Source: Prillingera fragicola (taxonomy: Eukaryota > Basidiomycota > Tremellomycetes > Trichosporonales > Trichosporonaceae). From it: a stretch of 64,000 nucleotides of DNA. The DNA is taken from NCBI GenBank assembly GCA_002335605.1, contig BEDY01000004.1, positions 744,001 to 808,000 of the forward strand, read 5' to 3'. Below are positions 30,633 to 42,069 of the stretch, in pieces. Under the pieces are notes generated by a model that was given only the letters and a program-made list of their open reading frames with translations, was not told the origin of the DNA and made no database searches. The position numbers and the translations under genes are program-made. The stretch's first letter is position 1, and each line of letters opens with the position of its first letter.

Positions 30633-31732
30633 CTACTGCCCAACACCGGGCAGCGCGACGTCGACCTCGTTCTCCTGGCTGGGGCTCTTGCCCTCCATGT
30701 CGGCGGCCCAGATGGCGGCTCCGGCACTAGTGGCCACTGGCTGTCAGCTACGTCACAAACAGAGGCGCGTGCGAAGAGGAGCTTACGGGAGAGGACGACC
30801 GAGACGACGGGAATGAGGTTGAAGAGCATGGCGACGGTGCCGAACGCAGTGTAGGCGCCGCGGTAGCGCTTGATGTAGTCGTCGCGGCGGGCCTTGTCAA
30901 ACCCGCGTAGCTGAAAGTAGCGCGCGTGATAGCCCGGTCCGGCCTTGTAGCCGTTGTACCCCACAAAGAAGACTGTGCCGACGACGGGAATCAGGTTGAG
31001 GGGCAGGGTGAGGAGGTAGCGGACGACATTGTCTGTGCTGAACTTTGACAGGGGCCGGGTGAGGACTTTGCCCAACACGGCGGCGTGGCCCTTTTGCGCG
31101 GTTATGGGGCGGCCCTTTTCGACGAGCGCGGTGCAGCCCTTGTTGACGAGGACGGCGTCGAAAATGTCCGTGTTGAGCTGGCCGAGCAGAAAGTTCTTGC
31201 CGAAAAAGTTGATCACCACGTACGCTTCGCCTAGGACTAGGGGGACGGCGGCTATGAAGGCTGCGGATCGTTAGTGGATTGAAGGGGAGGCAGGGACGTA
31301 CCGAGGGGGCCGGTGAAGAGGGCGAGCCACGCGACTTGGGGGAGGTAGAGGAAGAAGAAGCAGGCGGCGAGGATGCCGGCTGAGATCAGGAGCGCACGGA
31401 GAAGGACCGGCAGGACGGGGCCGATGAGCTTGGGGTCTGTGGGTCAGCTCTTGCGTTGGATGTGCGGCTGTGGCAGTCGAGGAGGGGTTACGACGCGTCT
31501 ACGTTGACACTTACGCGACACAATGTAGAGAGCACCCTGTTTCGTCAGTATTCATACGTTGATGAAGGAGGTGAAGACTCACGTAGACGGGGTACATCCA
31601 CGCCGCACTAGTGACAGCCTCGCGAGCGGTGTCCGTGACGTCGCCGACCTGGCGACGAGCCGAGTCAAAGACGGTCTGCTGAGCGTCTTGGAGGTGGGTA
31701 CGCTTCCGCGTCTCCATAGATGAAGATGACAT
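30633..31732 (-). CDS. EI24/Rrt8-type membrane protein (294 aa)
   Basis: Exons on the minus strand: 31583-31732, 31515-31536, 31302-31436, 30787-31260 and 30633-30736, 295 codons. The second exon has only 22 bases (encoding GALYIVS). Membrane segments are recognisable in LLRALLISAGILAACFFFLY, in AAVPLVLGEAYVVINF and in NLIPVVGTVFFVGYNGYKAG. The last, followed by PGYHARYFQLRGF, is the hallmark of the fungal Rrt8/Lds family, related to EI24; these proteins are found at lipid droplets and the spore wall in yeast. The function here is open. The last exon uses the second of two AG sites, since the first leads to an early stop. Confidence 0.78.
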
Positions 31733-32382
31733 TAGTAAGGTGTAGAGATGGGGTTGTACAGAGAGAGTGTTGTTGGGGGAGAAGCAGAAGAAGAACGTTG
31801 AAAAGTAAAAGTGTATGGCGGGATGGATGATGGTTGCTGCTAGTACGTCATGACGTCAGAAACAGTGATCCGTTCAGGTCCAGACTTTGTGTGACGCGTT
31901 GCAGGGTGCCACGTGCTTCCACGTGCATGCCACATGTTTTGGCTGGATGGCTTGAAGGCCGAGGGGCACCGCGCACGGAGTGCGGGGCAGATCATGCAGA
32001 TGGCCAGATGGGAGAGGAGCGGGTATAGCCCACTTGGCTGCTGCACTACTAATCGCATGCATAAAGACCTCCTTATGTCCATAGCAACTAGTAGTGTATA
32101 CAGTACTGCCCCCGTACGGACCAAGTTCCGCGGACGAGCGCGCAGCTGCACACGGAATGCGAGTTCTGGCAAAAGTTGGAGGTGGTGTCCGGGTAGTGAA
32201 CATGTTCCGGACCGACCCCTCTAAACCCGTCTTCATGTCACCCTCCACTGCTACTACTACTACATCCCCCCGTGGTCCCCCAGCAATCATCCTTTGCTGC
32301 CTTGTATAACTAGCACAACCATAGCAAAGCCGCGACTTCTCATTCACTCACACTACACCCTCACCTCGCTACTTTACACACA
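31733..32382. other. Intergenic, two divergent promoters
   Basis: 650 bases without a gene. It includes TTCCGGACC at 32205 and CTACTACTACTAC near 32250, both similar to words in the aldolase promoter. The last 80 bases are the likely leader of the carboxylase gene. Confidence 0.5.
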
Positions 32383-34740
32383 ATGCTTCGCTCGCTTGCG
32401 CGCGTCCGCCCCCGCGCTGCAGCGCTCGCACGCGCAGCGGCCTCTACCTCTGCCGTCCGCGCTCCCCGCATGATTTCCACCACCCCACTCCGCGCCATGG
32501 CCACCTCAGTGCAGACGACCAGCGTCAAGCCCATGGACCAGCTCGTCAAGAACGGCGAGGCCAAGCGCTTGAACAAGGTTCTCATTGCCAACCGGTACGT
32601 CGAGCTCCACACCAAAGCAGTCGGCACGCGACTAACCTTTACAAAGTGGTGAGATTGCCTGCCGTGTTATTCGCACCGCCCGCCGCATGGGTATCCGCAC
32701 CGTCGCCGTCTACTCGGAGGCCGACAAGGACTGCCTGCACGTCGAGATGGCCGACGAGGCGTACCACATTGGCCCAGCTCCGGCCGCAGAGTCATATGTA
32801 AGTTGTGCCGGCCCGCCCCGTGGGGCCCTCCGCGGACCATAGCCGTGCTGTCCTATGCCTTGCTTTTTGCTAACTGTCCAGCTCGTCAAGGAGAAGCTCC
32901 TCGAGGTCGCCGCTGCGTCCGGCGCCGATGCTATCCACCCAGGCTACGGCTTCATGTCCGAGTCGCCCGAGTTTGCTCGTGCCGTCGCCTCAAACGGCCT
33001 TGCCTTTATCGGTCCTCCCGCCGAGGCTATCCGTGCCATGGGCAGCAAGCGCGAGTCCAAGGAGATTATGATCGCTGCCGGCGTCCCCTGCGTGCCCGGC
33101 TACCACGGTGCTGAGCAGAGTGAGGAGGTGCTCATCGCTGCTGCTGAAAAGGTCGGCTTCCCGCTGCTCATCAAGCCCACACACGGCGGTGGAGGCAAGG
33201 GTATGCGTGTTGTGCGCAAGCTCGAGGACTTTGCCGAGGAGGTGCGCTCGGCCAAGCGTGAGGCGATCAAGTCGTTTGGAAACGACGAGGTGCTCATGGA
33301 GCGCTGGCTCGAGCGTCCTCGCCACATTGAGGTGCAGGTGTTTGCCGACTCGCAGGGCGACGTCGTCTCGCTCTGGGAGCGTGACTGCTCGGTCCAGCGT
33401 CGTCACCAGAGTGCGTATTGTGTGGAACTACAAGGACGGCGCTGACGCTCGCAGAGATCATTGAGGAGGCCCCCGCTCCCGGTCTTAGTGACGCTACAAA
33501 GAAGGACCTCGCCGAGAAGGCTCGCGCTGCTGCCAAGGCCGTCAACTATGTCGGTGCTGGTACCGTCGAGTTTATCATGGACGCCGACAGTGGCGAGTTC
33601 TTCTTCATGGAGATGAACACTCGTCTCCAGGTCGAGCACCCCGTCACCGAGGAGGTTACCGGTGTCGACCTTGTCGAGTGGCAGCTCAGCATTGCCGCCG
33701 GCAACCCCCTTCCCCTCAAGCAGGCCGAGATCCCGTGCATCGGACACGCGTTCGAGGCCCGTATCTACGCCGAGCGCCCCGAGGCCAACTTCCTGCCCGA
33801 CGCCGGAAAGCTCATCCACACTGCCGCCCCGCGTGACGCCCCCCACCGCCTCGACACTGGTTTCCGTGAGGGCGACGAAGTCTCGTCGTACTATGACCCC
33901 ATGATCGCCAAGCTTATTGTCCACGGCCGCGACCGCGCCGAGGCCCTTGGCATGCTCCGCTCTGCCCTCGACCAGTACCAGGTCGTTGGCCCCTCGACCA
34001 ACGTCGACTTCCTCCGTGTCGTAGCCGGCCACCCCAAGTTTGTCGCCGGCCCCGTGGAGACCAACTTTATCCCCGAGCACCACGATGAGCTCTTCCCTCC
34101 CAAAAAGGTGCCTGCAGGCGTCCTCGCCCAGGCCGCCCTCTCGCTCGCGCACCACCAGGCCCCCAAGTCTGTCTCTGGCTCGGCACCCACGGGCGCCTGG
34201 GCTGCTCTCCCTGGACGGCGATTCTCCGACGTCTCGGAGCACGCCTACCACTTTGACGAGGGAGAGGTTGTCGTCCGCCAGCTCCCGGCAGGCGGCTACG
34301 AGGTCTCCGTCGACGGCGCGGCACCGATGAAGGCCACGGCGCAGCGCCTCAACGAGACGGACATTGACACCCACGTCGGCGGCGCGGCGTCGACCGCAAC
34401 CGTCATCCCGCACGGCACCAAGCTGCACGTCTTTACGCCCTCGGGCGCACACGTGCTGCAGCGCCGCGGCGCCGAGGTCGAGGGCGACGAGGCTGGCACC
34501 GTGGCTGCCGACGCACTCGTGTCCCCCATGCCTGCTACCGTCATTGACGTGCGCGTCAAGGCCGGCGACACCGTCGAGGAGGGCCAGGTGTGTGCCGTCC
34601 TTGAGAGTATGAAGATGGAGATCAACATTCGCGCCGAGCGCGCCGGTGTCGTCGCCAGCGTCGGCGCCGGCAAGGGAGATACCGTCGACGAAGGGTTTGT
34701 GCTCGTTGCGCTCGAGCCGGCCGAGGAGGCCAAGGCATAG
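32383..34740 (+). CDS. Methylcrotonyl-CoA carboxylase alpha (biotin) subunit (725 aa)
   Basis: Exons 32383-32594, 32647-32797, 32882-33410 and 33455-34740, 726 codons. The N-terminus is an Arg/Ala/Ser-rich mitochondrial presequence. The biotin carboxylase domain follows: [30 protein letters not shown], the ATP-grasp loop [12 protein letters not shown] and [14 protein letters not shown]. The C-terminal biotinyl domain has the target Lys in ESMKM, about residue 684, 41 residues from the end. Length, presequence and one-subunit layout fit the alpha subunit of mitochondrial 3-methylcrotonyl-CoA carboxylase, which acts in leucine breakdown with a beta subunit encoded elsewhere. Pyruvate and acetyl-CoA carboxylases are much longer. 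A propionyl-type alpha subunit is the less likely alternative. Confidence 0.9.
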
Positions 34741-35174
34741 TTGTGTAACGTTACGATGATAGAAGGAATGCAGTTGCATGGCAGTATTATTGCACGGAGA
34801 GGGAACTGACGCGATGGCCAAAGCCGGCATCTCATTATCGCTGCTGCAATCTTCACTGGACTGCACCTGTCGTCCTCACCTCAGTCGCATCAGCCATGCA
34901 CATTGTAGCTTAAAGCATCCTACTCAAGCATGCACAAGTTGTCCTGGCCGCATCGTTTACACACCTGCCCAGGACAGGACCACACCCCCGGCGGAGCGGG
35001 CGCCACACTCAATGTCGAGCGGGAGCCCCGCGGAGCCCCACCTGGTTAGTCATGATCGACATCCACTATTCGGTCATGCTCCGTGTACGAGCGAACGTCG
35101 TTAAGGTGGAACGCAGCATTAATAGTCGGCGACGTAGCCCCCATTCGCTCTCTTCACCTCACTCCGCACTAACC
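34741..35174. other. Intergenic
   Basis: 434 bases between two plus-strand genes; 3' region of the carboxylase and promoter of the short-chain dehydrogenase. No gene was seen. Confidence 0.5.
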
Positions 35175-35996
35175 ATGTCCGTCCCTATCGCAGTAATCTT
35201 CGGCGCCGGCCCCGGCTTTGGCGCAGCCATAGCGTACGTCCAACCCACCTCAACGCTGACCGCAGCCGCGCCCTAGCCCCGACACACGCGCTGGTCCTCC
35301 TCTCGCGCTCCCTCCCCGGTTCCCTCCCAAAGCTAAAGCTCGACAACGTCCCCTACGACCGCCTCATCGCGACCACGCTCGACACGAAAGACAGCGCAGC
35401 GTCATTTAAGGCCGCCATCGCGCAGGCGCGCGCCAAGTGGCCCGACTCGAAGATTGACGTCGGGATCTGCAACCCCTCCCTCCAGTTTAGCCATGCGCCG
35501 TTCCTCGAGCGGTCCGTCGATGATCTCCAGCTCGGCCTCGATCTCGTGTACGTCTTCCCCTTGCTAACGCCGCTGATTTAAAGCACCCAGTCGTGGAACT
35601 TTTCCCAGGAAATGATCCGCGCAATGCTCCCCTCGGGCGGCACACTGATCTTCACCGGGTCCACGATGGCGATGCGGGGCTCGGCAAACTTTGCCTCGCA
35701 GGCCCCTGGCTCTTTTGCCCGCCGCGCACTCTCCCAGTCCCTCGCGCGCGAGTTTGGGCCGCAGGGGATCCATGTCGCGCACGTTATCGTCGACGGGGTC
35801 ATTCAGACGCCCCGCGTTGATGGGATGCTGGGCCAGAATGACGAGGCGGGGAAGCGGATTAGTACCGACGACATGGCGCAGGTTTATCTCGATGTCATTA
35901 ATCAGAAACCGTCGACTTGGACCCAGGAGCTGGATATTCGGTAGGTTCCTCAGAATGGGGGTTGCTGACGGTAGCCCGATGAAGGAGAAGTGGTAG
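35175..35996 (+). CDS. Short-chain dehydrogenase/reductase (239 aa)
   Basis: Exons 35175-35233, 35266-35547, 35584-35940 and 35975-35996, 240 codons; the last exon is only 22 bases (PMKEKW and stop). The N-terminal FGAGPGFGAAIA is a variant of the TGxxxGxG nucleotide-binding loop. The Ser of LIFTGSTMAMRG corresponds to the catalytic Ser. The usual YxxxK has no Tyr in the expected place (SQAPGSFARRALSQSLA), so the catalytic Tyr and Lys appear to be lost, as in a family of fungal and bacterial SDR-like proteins. The end (TPRVDGMLG, WTQELDIRPMKEKW) is typical of that family. A role as a reductase is therefore uncertain. No link to its neighbours is evident. Confidence 0.83.
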
Positions 35997-36413
35997 CGGT
36001 TGCCTGCTAACAGAGTCTTGTCGCTAACTAGCCGTTGGCCTGTGACAAGTCGTACAAGTTCAAAGTGAAATGCAGCCTGTCTTCTCTACTCACGGTGACG
36101 ATCTTTAGGTGGTCACGAAACTACATGTCACTCACACCATATTGTTGTCTAAAACGGGCGGTCCTGCCTGTCCAACACGACGGTGTGGTCACCGTGTGAC
36201 CATTGTCGAGGAGGCATTGGGTTTGTGATCCAGCGTGTGTGTAACAGCTTTGTCGAGGCCTGGAACGGGGGGTACATGCCTCCACACAGTCGGTCATCAT
36301 CCTTCCTGAGCTTGACATTGGAGCCCTCTACCAACCCTCTGACATGGCGATGGTGATCCCCAGCATGCCCAGCAGACGTAAAGACTTTTATGCATCTAAA
36401 CTACTCTCAAGTG
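35997..36413. other. Intergenic, convergent
   Basis: 417 bases between stop codons of the dehydrogenase and MAK5; no gene was seen. Confidence 0.5.
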
Positions 36414-38882
36414 CTACTCCTCCCTCTCCCGCCTAGCCTTCTTCTTGGCATCCTTCCTAGCCTGCAAGCTAACCTTGCTAGCGGCCCGCTTCTCGGCAAC
36501 CTTTGCCGCAAAACTAACCCCCGCACCGGCAGTCTTTGCCTTTTTCTTCTTTGAAGCATCAGCCTGCTCGTAGGCCTTGCCCGTGCCCGCGCCGAGCAGC
36601 GAGGCGTGGGCCTGGCCGGCCACGACGTCGTCGACGATAACCCGCGTGCCGGACGTGGGGTAGCGCACCGATACGCCGCGAGCGAGGAGGGGCTGGGCGA
36701 GGAGCTCGCCCAGCTGGGCCTTGAGCTCGGGTACCTTTGCCGCGCGCGCAGACGCCTTGCCGCCCTTCTTGGTGAAGGGGAGGTCGGGGTCGATCTCGTC
36801 CTCCGAGAGCATGTCGGGATCAATGTCCAGGTCCATCGCCTCGGCAGCCTCCTTGAGCCAGTTCCGGTCGTGGTTCTCCTTCTTGACCAGGTGCTGTGCC
36901 TTTTCAATGTCACGAGCGAGCGCGATACGCTGCCTCAATGCTGGCATGAAGCCGCCTTCAATGCTGAGGTCGGGAGGGGGTGCATCGCGGCCGAGACTCT
37001 TGAGCAGACGGTGTTGGATAGTGCGGTCCTCGGGGGAGACCAGCTGGAGTGCGAATCCGGGGTTCTGGGCACGGGCTGTACGACCCGAACGGTGCACGTA
37101 GGCGTCGGCCGTGCGGGGAAGGTTGAAGTGGACAACGTGGTCGACGTGGGGAATATCGAGACCACGGGCGGCGACGTCGGTCGCAATGAGGATGCCGTTG
37201 GGGGACGACTTGAAGCGGTCGAGGTTCTTTAAGCGCTGCTTCTGCTGGAGCTGCGAGTGCAAGGGGTACACCGGCAGCTGGAGTGTCTCAAAGAGAGGAA
37301 TCAAGCGGCGGATACCGTCGATCGAGCCAACAAAGACGAGCGAACGTCCCGGGTAGCGAAGCAGGAAGTAGTAAAGGTAGAGATCCTTGTCCGAGGGAAC
37401 ACACTCAACCATGCTCTCACGGAGAGTGGCGACGAGGCCTCCTTCGGGCGAAAGGTCAATGACAGTGGGCTTGTCATCACGAAAGTCGAGCTTTTCCACG
37501 AGGTCTTCCAGAGCAGTGGCCTTTTTCCGTCCCTTCTGAGGGCCGCGCTTCATGCGCTTCAGGTTCTGCTGCAGATCCTTGCTGAGAGTAGCCGAGAAGA
37601 CAAACGACTGCATGTCCTCGCGAGCAGGAGTCTCAGTGAGGAGCGTAGCAGCCCGGGCGAACGTGGGGTCATCGTCGTCGAGGCCCGCAGGAGCCATCTG
37701 GCGCTGAGTGAGGCCAACAATATTCTCGAGCTCGGCAAAGTGACCAGTCTCAATCATTCGGTCGGCCTCGTCAATAACCAGGAAGCGCAGTCCACGAACT
37801 GAAGCAGCAAATGCGTCATCGGTCTTGAGCAAGTCCCAGAGACGGCCGGGGGTGGCGACGAGGATGTCGGCGCCGCGGTCGAGGATACGCTTCTGCTTAT
37901 GCGCAGAGAGACCACCGACGACACTGCCAACACTGATACGAGGAGGCTTCTTGGAACCCTTGGTTTCTTCGTCGTCGTCATCGCCAGCAGCAAACGTCTT
38001 GGCGAGCACCTCGGACAAGCTCTCGTTCACCTGCAGCGCCAGTTCACGAGTGGGACAGAGAATGAGAGCGGACAAGGGGCGCTTGACACCGGCACGGGGA
38101 GGAGGCTGGCGCAGAATGTGTGAAAGAATGGGAAGCGAGTAGGCGAGGGTCTTTCCAGAACCAGTCTCGGCGACACCGACAACGTCATGTCCCTCCAGTG
38201 CGCTGGGTACGGCTCGGCGCTGAATCTCGGTGGGCTTGACGAAACCAAGGGCGACCATGGCACGCTTGAGAGCCGTGTGCACGGGAACGTCAGTCCACTC
38301 GGGCAAAAGCTCGTCTAAACGTCAGCTTGGACAACATGTAGTAGCTCACCGTCAAACTCGGGTTCAATCTCCACCGCGGGCTCCTCATCCTGGTCGTCCA
38401 GCTCCTCCGTGTCGATCCCAGAGAACGTAGGAAGCTCAGCACCCTCGTCGCTGCCTTCCTCAGCCTCCTCTCCGCTCTCTGCATTCATGGCCTCATCCTC
38501 GTCCTCCTCGGTCGCCTTGCCCTTGCCCTTTGAAGGCTTGTCGCTGGTCTGTCCATCAGCCCAACTACCCCACCGTGGTCAGAAGTCAACTCACAACAAA
38601 ACGCGCAGTCTTGCGTCCCTCGCCATCATCCTCCCACTCAATGCCAACACCATCCAACTCCTCGAGCATCATCATTCCACCTCCACCATCGAGGCCGGGG
38701 AGCGTCGATGTCTTAACCTCCTTCCACTTCAGCTCGCTAGCCATGATCCTCCGTTTCTCTGGCTTGGGTGCAGCCTCGGCGGCGGCCTTGACTACCTTGG
38801 CCTTCTTCGACGGCGCCTTACGCCTGTGGCTCATCTTTCGCAGCTCGGAGAGCCGCGATTTTGTCTTCTTCTCTGGCGTCAT
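36414..38882 (-). CDS. MAK5: DEAD-box RNA helicase Mak5 (795 aa)
   Basis: Exons on the minus strand: 38595-38882, 38350-38548 and 36414-38314, 796 codons. The N-terminus is basic ([18 protein letters not shown]), followed by an acidic region. Helicase motifs in order: the Q-motif region [15 protein letters not shown], motif [26 protein letters not shown] (DEAD), VFSATLS (SAT), [10 protein letters not shown] and [19 protein letters not shown] in the N-terminal part and the long spacer after SAT are typical of the Mak5/DDX24 group, which works in 60S ribosome assembly in the nucleolus. The C-terminus is Lys/Arg-rich. The protein is complete. Confidence 0.92.
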
Positions 38883-39573
38883 GGTGGTTGTTGTTCCAAC
38901 AGTATGTGTAGCAGCAGACAGTAGGAGAAGGTCCAACTTTTGCACAGCCAGGCACCAGCGAGCTGGTGGCGACAGCGGAGGTATATCCACGTGGCATGAA
39001 CGTGGATGCACACACTCTCGGATGCAAAATTGCCATGCGGAATCAATCGTGTTACACGCGGCTATCGGCGGAATGAGACGGGCTGCATGCCCTGAGTGAG
39101 TCGTCACTGGAGAACTTGGGTCGTCCCTTGCTCCCTCTGCCATCTAACTCGAATGCTTTCCCGCACATCGGGCAACAGCTTCTGTGGGTCCCTCATGAGC
39201 TGTGCCTCCCTACCGTTTCCCTGGGAGTGGGATGGTCGTGCTCGCAAGGGAATGGGGACAGCCAAGGCGAGTTGGGGACACTGTTGAAGGTTCCTGTGGG
39301 ATGATGACGGTTGCTGCTGTGCTGTACGGATGGTGAAGGGTCATGCTGCTGGTGGCCGTGGTGGCTGGGAGGAGGGAACCTGATACACCAGGGGTGACAA
39401 CTGGGGCAGATCGGTCATGCGCGATTACCCAACGAGTCGGTCGCCTGCGACTCTCCACCCAAATCTCACGTCGGTAGGACGGGAAGACTGCCAGCCAGTG
39501 TAGATCCTGTGGACATGAACACTCCAAGTATCCACACTCTTGCTCATACCCACTGTCTCTCTAATAGCAAACC
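38883..39573. other. Intergenic, divergent promoters
   Basis: 691 bases between MAK5 and the acyltransferase; the small frames here lack family resemblance. No clear element was found. Confidence 0.5.
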
Positions 39574-41653
39574 ATGCTCCCAACACCCCCAGCAACCCCA
39601 TATCAAAAGCAATCCCTCGTCGACCGATCCCAGGATCCTCCCCAACAGCAGTGGACTCGCGCCCCACCTGCTGCGGGATCCATGGCGTCAAGCTCGTCCG
39701 TCCCGAGTTTGCCGAGAACAAAGCCGTTACACGCCGCGGCGATGGCCGCCAACACCGACAGCGCCGCCGATTCCGCTGGTAGCAGCCGGCCGCTGAGCGA
39801 CAACGAGCTCAGCTACTTTTTGCCCTCGCGCGCAGACGGCGTTAATGACATGTAAGTATACATTCTAAAACCAGGTCCCACGAACGCCACCGTTTCATTA
39901 CCTTTCATAGCAAGCGAGTCACCGCCGTCATGCAGCCGTCCGCGCTGTTGGCAGTGTCGACGCCGCGGCACGAGCAACATCTACGCTCGTGTTCATTCCC
40001 ACACTCTCATACCCCATGCCTCCCTAGACTGCACAGTAGAATACTCCGCTGACCTGACTCAGGTACGTTCACCACGGCGTGCTCGCCTCGGCGTCGTTGC
40101 TGAGTGGTCCGCGCGTGCGCACCGCGTGGGCGTTGCAACTGGTGAGGCATCCGTTGCTCGCTTCTCGGGTCGAGATGAAGGCGTATGACTACGACAACGT
40201 CTCGTTTGTCCATACACGGCCACAGAGTGTGCGCGAGGCGCTGGCCGCCTCCGACGCCCGGTTGTCATACTATGCGATGCCTCGCGCCGGGCCGCCGGAC
40301 ATGGTCGATGCGTATCTCAACGGCACTCGGCGCCTTAGCAACGAGAGGCTTGGATATCTCGTCGTTCGCGCTGGAACGATCCGAAACTCTGACCAGAGTG
40401 GCGACGCAGGACCTCCGCCACTCACCCCAGAGCAAGGTGGCGACCTGCACCCTTTCGAGGTCATGTTGTGCACAACCCACTACGTTGGCGATGGCATGGC
40501 ACTACACACGTTCATGAACGAGTTCTACACGCTGTTGGGATCTGCCGCTTCCGACGAAGACCTGATGGACGAGTTGACGGCCGCGGTCGCAGCCAACGTT
40601 GCCGCAGCGGCAGGCCACTCTCCAACGGCGTCTCTTCCTCCCCCGCTGGAGGACCGTCTCTCCCTTCCTGCATTCAGCGCGACGGCAGGGCGCGTTGCAC
40701 AGCGCAACGCCGACGCAGCCCTCCTCGGTGGTCAATCCCTGCCAGTGCGCAAGGGACGTACCCGTCGGACCATTGTTCCCACCCGCGCCTACACCCCCGA
40801 GCAGACCAAACGTGCTCTCGGCGCCTGCAAAGCCCACGGTGTGACTATCGCAAACGCCGTGTTTGCGCTCTGCGCGGTTGCATGGGCGCGTCGCACTGGG
40901 ATTGATGCAAAGCAGCCTAGGTGAGTTCCAGACCACGTTACCCCTGGCGCATGGTGTTTCGGTCTGAACGACGATCACACAATGCCCCTGTCCATCACCC
41001 TGTGGCACCCAGCTTACACACGCAGCATGATCTACTCTGCGCTGAACATGCGTCCATTCATGCGTCCTACCCCGTGCCCGTCCTTCTTCCACCTCGCCGT
41101 CGGCTACTTTAACGTCGTCCTCCCCTCCGTAATTCCACGCGAGCTCTCCACCGCAGAGCTGGTATGGTACCGCGCCCTCCAAACGCGCAAGCAGACTCTG
41201 TCCGCCGCGCGCTCCCCGCTCGCAGCAGCCACGTTCCGCGGGACAGCCGCCGACCGCGCAGCGAGGTCACGCCACTGGGCACGCATCGACGATGAAGCAG
41301 CCACAAACCCAGGCCTCGGCCTCGGCATAGTCATCCCACACCGCGAACTGCCCGCGCCACACGGGGTGAGCGCCTCACCCCCGCCCCAGCCCGCAGGCAA
41401 GGCGCTCCTCGGCGTCAGCATGCTGGGCAACCTCGACGGCATGTACGAGCATGCGCGATACCCCGGTATCCGCATGTTTAGCCTCACGACGGGAAGCAGG
41501 CAGCGCGCGGGTGCGTTGCTCTTGTTTGCGTATACCCTTGCGGGCAAGCTGTGGTTGAGTCTGGGATACGACCGGAACGGGTTCGAGGACGAGGCCATCC
41601 CGTGGTGGTGGGCCGATGTCCTTGGGCTCGTGAACGACGTGCTGCTTGCGTAG
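39574..41653 (+). CDS. HxxxDG acyltransferase-like protein (587 aa)
   Basis: Exons 39574-39851, 40063-40920 and 41026-41653, 588 codons. The second intron is set so that DAKQP joins SMIYSALNMRPFM; using the nearer apparent start would leave a stop in between. The core motif is HYVGDG (His about 232, Asp 236) of the chloramphenicol acetyltransferase/BAHD/condensation fold, where His is the catalytic base. The entry LSDNELSYFLPSRADGVNDMYVH and SFFHLAVGYFNVVLP fit a fungal family of this fold. No DFGWG motif of plant BAHD enzymes is seen. It probably transfers an acyl group from CoA to an alcohol or amine, perhaps in ester or lipid formation; the substrate is unknown. The first intron (211 nt) is long. 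The start could also be the Met at 39679. Confidence 0.75.
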
Positions 41654-42069
41654 GGCCGTGCAGTCCCACGACCGCCATCTGACTTTCACAACGACCATAA
41701 TGCAAGACAAACTTACTATATGTACGATACGCACGCTTTTTACGACCCGGCGCCAGCAGAGCCCACGCCCAGTCGACATGACACACAAATCTCCTTGCCC
41801 ATAGCGGTTAATCTTTACTCCATATCTTTACTCTTACACTCCCACTGCCCGTACCATATTCCCCGCGCACGCCGCTTGTACAGTTCTGATAATACGGAAT
41901 GCATGGCTACAGTCCGAAATTCATCCTACATAAAGATGCAAGATGGAGCGACGGTGGCATATGTCCACCGCTGCCCTTTTAGCTAACACGCCTCTCTTCA
42001 TCACGCTCCCAGCACGATTACAAGGATAGCCCTCGCCCTCTCGCTGCGCCACGCCACGCCACACCCCTC
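41654..42069. other. Intergenic, convergent
   Basis: 416 bases; AT-richer than the genes, no coding frame recognised. Confidence 0.5.

Noticed and set aside
33403..34866. 487-codon open frame antisense to the carboxylase
   Set aside because: Same cause: shadow of a G/C-rich coding exon; the sense strand has clear biotin carboxylase motifs.
40921..40931. Splice from GTGAG at 40921 to the nearest CAG
   Set aside because: Would be an 11-base intron. The acceptor ending at 41025 gives a conserved join to MIYSALNMRPF.
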